Positions 57,581 through 64,000 of a DNA stretch of 64,000 nt are shown here, piece by piece. The position numbers and the translations under genes were made by a program. The DNA is from Ischnura elegans (Eukaryota; Arthropoda; Insecta; Odonata; Coenagrionidae): positions 78,095,992 through 78,159,991 of the forward strand of contig NC_060253.1 of NCBI RefSeq assembly GCF_921293095.1. The letters are read 5' to 3'. The notes below the pieces were generated by a model. It searched no databases and was not told the DNA's origin. It was given only the letters and a program-made list of their open reading frames with translations. Positions within the stretch are counted from its first letter, which is position 1, and every line of letters begins with the position of its first letter.

Positions 57581-60500
57581 AATAATTACAATTGCCTCGC
57601 ATTACTAATATAATACAAGAGAGGTTTCAAAAAGGTACTATCTCGATTATGAAATGAAATTTCAAGCCTCCATTTTCGTTTTGTAGAATTTTTCGGCTCT
57701 CTTTCAAGGCAATTAAACTAAATAAATCCTAAAAATCAAATAAACATTTCACTCAATTATTTCCTCCACTCATTCTACATTGCTAGTTTTCACGGGTTGA
57801 TATCACTCCGAACAAGACACAGGAAAAGGACACTCGCTTTTTCTTTCAATAAAAGGCGAATAAAAAATTCTCTGAAATCGCGACGAAAAGTAAATGCCAA
57901 ATCCCGATTCTTACATAATCTCCATCGAAAGAGGCAGTTGATTAAAAAGCATTAAAAAATAAAAAAGTGAGATATAAATTCTTCATCTGCATTCAATACA
58001 AGCAAAGTCGAACGAGAAATGGACATGGACATCGAAGTAACAGTTTGCTGAAGAACTGAACGTTAATTACAAACATAAATACTTCCGCTAACGTAACGCA
58101 CCGATAAAATAACTAATTGGATAACAAAATAAAGCCATGTTCATAGGTGACTTTTGTGAATGTAATGGAAGCCATGAGTTTGAGGATGGTTTAATGATCC
58201 CACTTTGCAGTCTGAAAAGAATGGAGATGCATTCGATGTATTTCAAGCGCGTAGCATAGAACGTTGATTAAAAATGTGCATTAAAATCATGAAAACGTTT
58301 CGTGAACAAGCCACATATTAACTATAGTATGTTGAGTGCAGTGCAAGTGGTGTAAAATTTCTCCGTCATGAAAAAGAAACAAATTATGAAATATTTTGTA
58401 GTATATTTTATTTGCCCCCATATAATGCCGACATATAATGCACCTTAAGATGTAATTTAGTGTATTTGTGTATTTCAGAAATTATTTTCGATCATGCATG
58501 TAAACATACCTTATCAAGTGGATTAGCATTTTCAAAATGATATTTTGTGGAGAGAATTACATACTTTGCATCATTGAACTAAGTAAATATTGTTTACGTT
58601 TAATATAGTGAATACTTGTGTATCACATTTAATTCAATTATTCATTTAAAGACATTTAGTTTCCTCAGATCAAAGAAATTCAAAGCAGAATGAATAACCT
58701 GCACGCGATCCTGAAATCTATTCACAAATGGGACAACGAAAAGCATCTAGCATCATTATAGGGATCCAATTATATCTGGCGTCCAATTTCTTGTAATAAC
58801 TCCCGACAAAGGAAGTTGATGAACAAAGAAAGGCATAAAAAGCAATCGTGGAGAGAATTCCCTCAGAAAACGTGTTCATTACACGCCAAAATAGAACAAG
58901 AGATGGTGGTGTCCTATGGGAGGAAAATTCCCGAAGAGAGAACCCTTGGCGTGCTATCGTATCTCTACGAGAAAAGAATTTCAAATAACAACAAAAAAAT
59001 GATTAAAGAAAAACGCATTTCATTATCTCATGACCACGTCTGACTAAATTTAACCGATCGCAATAACCAGTCTTGTTTACTATCATTTATAAATGTCGTT
59101 CAGTAGACTCCATAAAAATCTTTAATTTATTTCAAAAGGAGATAGCAATCACTTTACAATTACCTCAGCAAGACTTTACGTTATGTTTCATAACCAATTA
59201 TAGTATTATAACAATTTTCTATATCACATAAGGTATCAAATGATGAAATGCAAGTTGCCTTAAGAGGTAATTTTAGGGCCCTGTCTCTTTTAGAAGTTCA
59301 GAAAGAAGGCTATTATAACTGAATAACCCCAAGAAAAAGGAGGAATCAAAACAGCTGGGGACCCAATAAGGAGCAGTGATAATTAGGGCGTTGAATTTTA
59401 CGGTATTCCGTCCAACAGAAAAAGGAAGTGAGTAGGTAATAAAATAGGTAAAACAATAAACAGCCTACGAAAGTTATTCCTCCGCAATTGAATAAGGGAT
59501 AGTGTCGCCATCAGAGTTAGAAATTCATATGCGATCGTATTGCTTCAGCGGAAAAGAGTATCAAATTAATTAATTAGAGTAACAAATTAAAAAAATTAGG
59601 TAATGAATAAAAAGTAGAATGAATTCTCGCAATCGTATACATTTTTCAGTGAGACACAATTAACAAAGCAAAAAGGTGATGTAGAGGTGAGAATATTATC
59701 CCGTCTTTGGTAAGAACGAGAAGCAAGAAGAAAATTCCAAAAATAACAGTGCTGATTCGAATGCAATTTTTTTTATTCATTCATCTCCACGACAATACGC
59801 GGTATACACCCCCACCAAACCATAGCTACCCGCACTATGGTACATCCACATATAAAAATATGTAAATAAGTAAAAAATAACATTTCCCGCAAAAGGAGAA
59901 ACGGCAGACACTCCAAATAATTCTCCCACACCCAAAACCTTCTCTTGAGCACCTTATCCTTTCATCCGCTTCTTTGATCCATTCCGTAAAATTATCCGAT
60001 CCGCTCATCTTTTTCCTTTATGCGCTTGCCGTAGATATATAATCGAATCACGGGACTGGGTATTTTTATATTATAATTCCGGAAAGCAAAGAGGTGGCTT
60101 GGAAGAGGTAGGGGGGGTTGGAAAAAATTAAAGCCCATGCTGCGTGTGAGGGGGCGGATGGAAATGAGGAGGCAAGCCTTCATTCTCCATCCCCACAGTC
60201 CTCACTCTAACAACCTTCCTACAGTTCATTTGTCCCTCCAACCCCCCGAAGACCAAAACGATCAAAAACACTAGGAAAGAAGAGGGCGAATCGGGGGGTG
60301 GGAAGAGGCCAAGGATAGGATGGCACGGAACGAGAGAGAAAAATATAATGATATCAAATTTTAGCATTTACAAAAATATCGCCCCATCCTCTCTCACCCC
60401 CTGCCACTCACCCTATCGTAATGCCAGAGGGCCAATCACCTTAGCAACCGACAGAGGGAATTGTTCCCATCTTCCCGGAATCCTTTTATTTTTTTATTAT

Positions 60501-61317
60501 TATTATTCCTCCCCAGGAGCCTTAAGAGAAGAATTTCTTGATTTTCATTTATTTTTTCTTCTCTCTCTCTCTCCCTCTGTATTCAAACGACTTTTTTCTC
60601 TTACCATTCATCACCGTGCTCACGTAACGGAGTCATCAGCATCGTTAATGCCCCACTCTCCCTTCTTCCCTCTGAGAACGCTCAAGAAACCACTCCTCCT
60701 CCCCCCTTTCATCGCCTCGTTACAATTACAATGCTACAAACAAATGGGAACCTGCCAGGGATTCGCGATTCCTAAAATATACCGAAATATTGATATATAT
60801 TATTATACTATATAAATAAATTCATATAGTGGGAAAGAGAGGGGTAGGTTCATATAATAGAAAAAGGACGAGGACAACGGTGCTGTGGTAAATGGAAAAA
60901 GAAATCATGTGGTAAAAATACAACTTATATAAAATACTATATCGTATAATATAATATATGTAAAACTACTATATACTAGAGATATACGACATAAAATATG
61001 CCTGATGCGTGCAACGGTAAAATATACACCGGCGAAATATCGGTTCTGCTGGGGTAATGATCAACGAAGATAACGTATTGCCCGATTTTTATATTATAAC
61101 AGCTTACTACACATGTTGCGATTGTTACACATTCATCAAGTACTTGTGCAAAAATGGAAACACGTTTTGTTAGCTGTTTTAATAAAATGTGTGGGCAATA
61201 CGATATCTTCATTGATTATTTGATATGTTTTGCCACGGCATCTCTCCGCAAAAAGTTGACTCTACCACAGAGTAGTTAATGATTATTCTTCTATTTTTAT
61301 TAGGCATTTGGAACCTA
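57581..61317. other. Non-coding stretch, no supported gene
   Basis: AT-rich with a pyrimidine-rich zone at 60370-60720, including (CT)n near 60560 and (TTA)n near 60493. The 155-codon frame at 60348-60815 follows this composition and has no domain. Confidence 0.45.
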
Positions 61318-61610
61318 CCTCAGAGAATAGTGGGGATCGGGTTGATATGAGGGCCCGAATGCTGGCTTACCACCCAGATGGTCAGGGTTCAAATCCGGGC
61401 GGTAGCAGAGATTTTTCAGACGCTACCCGATCTCTACTCGAGTGCATAGTGCACTTCAAGTGCAGCACTCCGTCCGTCGGATGGGACGTTAAGCCGCGCT
61501 CCCCTTGGCGCCTTTCATTCAGAGCAGGCTAATGCCGACGCCAGGTTTCTCTCCACCCTTCCCTCATGGTGCAAATGACCTTAGCTGTAAGTCGCCTCCC
61601 CCAAATACCA
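61318..61610 (+). mobile_element. tRNA-headed SINE with conserved-looking central domain
   Basis: A head of about 80 bp ends in a good B box, GGTTCAAATCC (61388-61398), followed by GGCGGTAGCAGAGATTTTTC, a middle part with GGATGGGACGTTAAGCCG and a 3' part ending CTGTAAGTCGCCTCCCCC. The GGGACGTTAAGCCG stretch is, to my memory, typical of several invertebrate SINEs, but I cannot name the family. The frame 61308-61532 is not a gene. Confidence 0.65.
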
Positions 61611-61629
61611 CACCAGAACAGCAGAGAAT

Positions 61630-61700
61630 GGTATCCTAAAGGTTAGAGGGTTGGTCTGTCGATCGAATTGTCCCGGGTTCACATCCCAGGGTGACGCCTT
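61630..61700 (+). mobile_element. Second tRNA-like SINE head
   Basis: GTATCCTAAAGGTTAGAGGGTTGG gives an A-box-like region if read as separate halves, and GGGTTCACATCCCAGG is a B box with a pairing stem. The 5' acceptor strand is not matched after the B box, so it is a SINE head or tRNA relic. It lies directly downstream of the first SINE. Confidence 0.5.
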
Positions 61701-61789
61701 AAAGTAATCGCAAATAAGTGTCTCGAAGTTTGAGGTGTCCCAGGGAAGCGAACTGAATGTGCAAAATCACAGCCCTTGGGTTCGATCAT

Positions 61790-63280
61790 TCAGTATACTA
61801 CCTACTTTCTACTAACTTACGCAGTCAAATTCAGTTCTCAAATAAAGTAAATCAAATCATAAATGCTTTCATCATACATGCTACGGATTTCGCTGACTGA
61901 GAGATAAAAAAAATGATTCAAAAGTTTTGCATACAATTTGTGTGGATAGATGGACGTGTGTAAATTTAGGATAGAGAATAAGCTTTACAATTGTTTGCAT
62001 ATTTTACATATTCTGATACAAACTGAGATATTTCATTTTTTCCGCTGTAGGGAGTCACCTATTGGATTTCAGATGCATAATTAAATAGAAAAAAACTAAA
62101 GCAGCACTTCATTTAGGGCCCTTAGTTTTATTTTCAGCATGGCTGCCACGACATGACGCATTTTTAATCAGTGGTATTAATTTTTTATGGTAGTTACATT
62201 CAATTAGGAATTAATGTTTTTATGCATAGAAACAATGCTAAACCAGCCGACAAAAATTTGGAATTTTGAAGTAAAATTACCAGGTTAAAGATTGAAAAGC
62301 CCAATTTCTCAATGAAAATCAGAAGAAGACAGAAGAAAGGACCACATTTGAAATTTTCAGGAAACTGACATCTACGTCTTTGTGCGTTCAAACTTCCTTC
62401 AGCGTTTGTTAGCGGATTATATAAATCGTCGAAATACGTACCAGCGAGCTTTTGACTAACGCCACGTCAGTTGTGTCCTCCGCGTACATAAGCACCAACT
62501 CGGCGCTACGTGTGAGACAGAAAGGACGATGGTAATTGCTCCTCTTCTTCCCTTCCTCATCTCAGATTCAAAATTTTTTATAACGACGGAATCCTGCAGA
62601 TGAGCCAATAAAAATAAAGAAAGAAAGAGGAGCTTGTTTGCCTCCGAATATTATTTCTTCGGTAAATTGATTCCCTCCACGGTGGAGGCCGGTCGGTATA
62701 AATTGAAGAAATGCGAACCGAAATATCCAGTTTCGAGAAATAATTCTTTTGTCCCGACCTTCTCTCTAATGTCGGCCACTCACCGGATTTAATTTTCGCG
62801 CTAGCTCCGGTATTTGCAATTTGTGAAATAGGTATACCCTTATAAGGAACTCATCCAAAAGCAGCCGGCGGCTATTTGAGTATATAATGGATTTTGAAAA
62901 AATTGCTGATTACTTTTGCAGGATCAATCATTGAGTGAATTTTTTTCTCTACCTTTTCTCCTCGACCGTATGATATGCGATTGAGAATGAAAAAAATCAT
63001 TTGCATAATTTTCGTCTCGATTTGTCATTTTTAGATTTCAAATCTGCGTTCGGAAAACAAAATCCATTATATAATGATTGTATTTCGAAATGGATCAAGG
63101 ACTCAGAGGATTCCCGGCTGAAGTATTATTTACGTTTCATCTTTTAGTGATAGTAATAATGTGTACCTACCTACTTTTGCAGTATCAAATTTCGACGTAG
63201 AGGCTACTTAATAAGCTCAAATTTCACGCTAGAAGAAGCAAGACGGAGAATAGCTTGTGAGTGAATGATAGTAAGTTAGC
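61790..63280. other. Non-coding stretch, no supported gene
   Basis: No exon or bounded repeat was confirmed. Confidence 0.4.
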
Positions 63281-63289
63281 ACCAATAAA

Positions 63290-63420
63290 TATAATACAAT
63301 TTTCAAACATCTGTGCAGTATTTGAGAATTCTTTAAGGCTTCCATTATGCGCAGTTTATCGAACTAATTTTTATTCCACTCCAAAAAGTGCTGCATCTAC
63401 ACGGTAGGCAGCTAGAGTAT
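63290..63420 (+). repeat. Direct repeat, copy 1
   Basis: Partner at 63613-63743, same orientation: CTGTGCAGTA, TGCGCAGT.TATC, TATTCCACTC and the perfect GTGCTGCATCTACACGGTAG. Confidence 0.75.
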
Positions 63421-63612
63421 ACGGCAACATAGTAAAAAGAGTAAAATGTGTATGCATTTGCGGGAAATGTATACAAGTGCAAATAAAACATCCGGACTAA
63501 AAATGCGGGCAGTCATGAAAACCTTATGCGGCTTTTTTTCCACAGAGATGCAAAGGATAACCTTAGTCGAATAGGCAAGATAAATTTCGCGGCAAATTGA
63601 ATTACACTGATA

Positions 63613-63743
63613 TGATACAATTTACAATAGTCTGTGCAGTACTTGCGAATTCACTTAGGCTCCGATCATGCGCAGTATATCTATCCGTTATTTTTTTCTA
63701 TTCCACTCAAAAGTGTGCTGCATCTACACGGTAGGTAGTTAGA
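63613..63743 (+). repeat. Direct repeat, copy 2
   Basis: Partner of 63290-63420, offset by about 320 bp. The perfect 20-bp shared block is at its 3' end. Confidence 0.75.
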
Positions 63744-64000
63744 GAATTCTCCCACCACTCAGGCAGCCCATTTCGCTGGAATCGTAAATTACTCGGCTTA
63801 ATGGAGAAATTTAACGCCTTACTATCCCATTACGTCGTGAATGCCTCTGCGGAGAGAACATATTCTTTTTTATGTAATTCCAAGATTGCGTTTGAAATCG
63901 TCATTAGGGTTTATCGCTTAAACAGATGAATTTCTGGGCGCTTTACTCCTTTGTTCCGTTCCATTATTGGAGATCCTCAAGCGAGCACTGAGGGTGACTC

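Noticed and set aside
60348..60815. 155-codon open frame on the plus strand
   Set aside because: It follows a pyrimidine-rich tract, has biased Ser/Pro/Leu composition, no motif and no splice or repeat support.
1..64000. CRISPR arrays, operons or other prokaryotic features
   Set aside because: No regularly spaced short repeats with unique spacers and no tightly packed long reading frames. Introns and animal retroelements are present instead.

Overview
This is nuclear DNA from a eukaryote, most likely an arthropod and probably an insect. I cannot name the species. The sequence is AT-rich and mostly non-coding. Its coding pieces are split by GT-AG introns, and it is crowded with animal-type repeats: a Penelope-like retroelement, an RTE-like LINE with a (GAT)n tail, hAT-type MITEs with 8-bp target duplications, TTAA-flanked MITEs and tRNA-headed SINEs. 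Nothing resembles bacterial operons, rRNA or CRISPR. Most open frames across the window are chance frames. I report only those backed by splice phase, protein motifs or repeat structure.

Layout. 1-7.3 kb is non-coding with a minisatellite (2086-2216), two hAT MITEs (2728-3037, 4376-4645) and a small inverted-repeat element. At 7.3-10.6 kb two plus-strand exon-like segments (7332-7709 and 10438-10575) may belong to a host gene I do not recognise. A truncated Penelope-like element on the minus strand (7710-9228), flanked by inverted copies of its own terminal repeat, abuts the first exon. 10.7-22.4 kb is the most structured part: two copies of one terminal-inverted-repeat (TIR) element lie head-to-head around a 2.5-kb spacer. 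The left copy (10679-14498) has two internal deletions and an RTE-like LINE inserted in it. The right copy (16989-22369) keeps the matching site empty.

The right copy carries a gene that I could assemble through six exons (minus strand, 21384 to 19991). The reading phase is kept across all five introns, giving a 292-aa protein with a C-terminal half resembling DUF4806. I see no transposase in either copy, so how this element moves is open. Subterminal arrays of TGCATT/AATGCA words sit at both ends.

From 22.4 to 64 kb the window is intergenic or intronic: closely spaced inverted repeats (23247-23375, 32530-32694, 57466-57580), MITEs at 32783, 34802, 35398, 37827 and 43940, two further LINE 3' fragments, SINEs near 32.3 and 61.3-61.7 kb, and several diverged direct repeats. 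A small motif recurs across the window: a CTGANGA-type core, then a short hairpin, then GAAAC. It resembles the hammerhead ribozyme core known from Penelope-like elements and retrozymes, but every copy deviates from the strict catalytic consensus.
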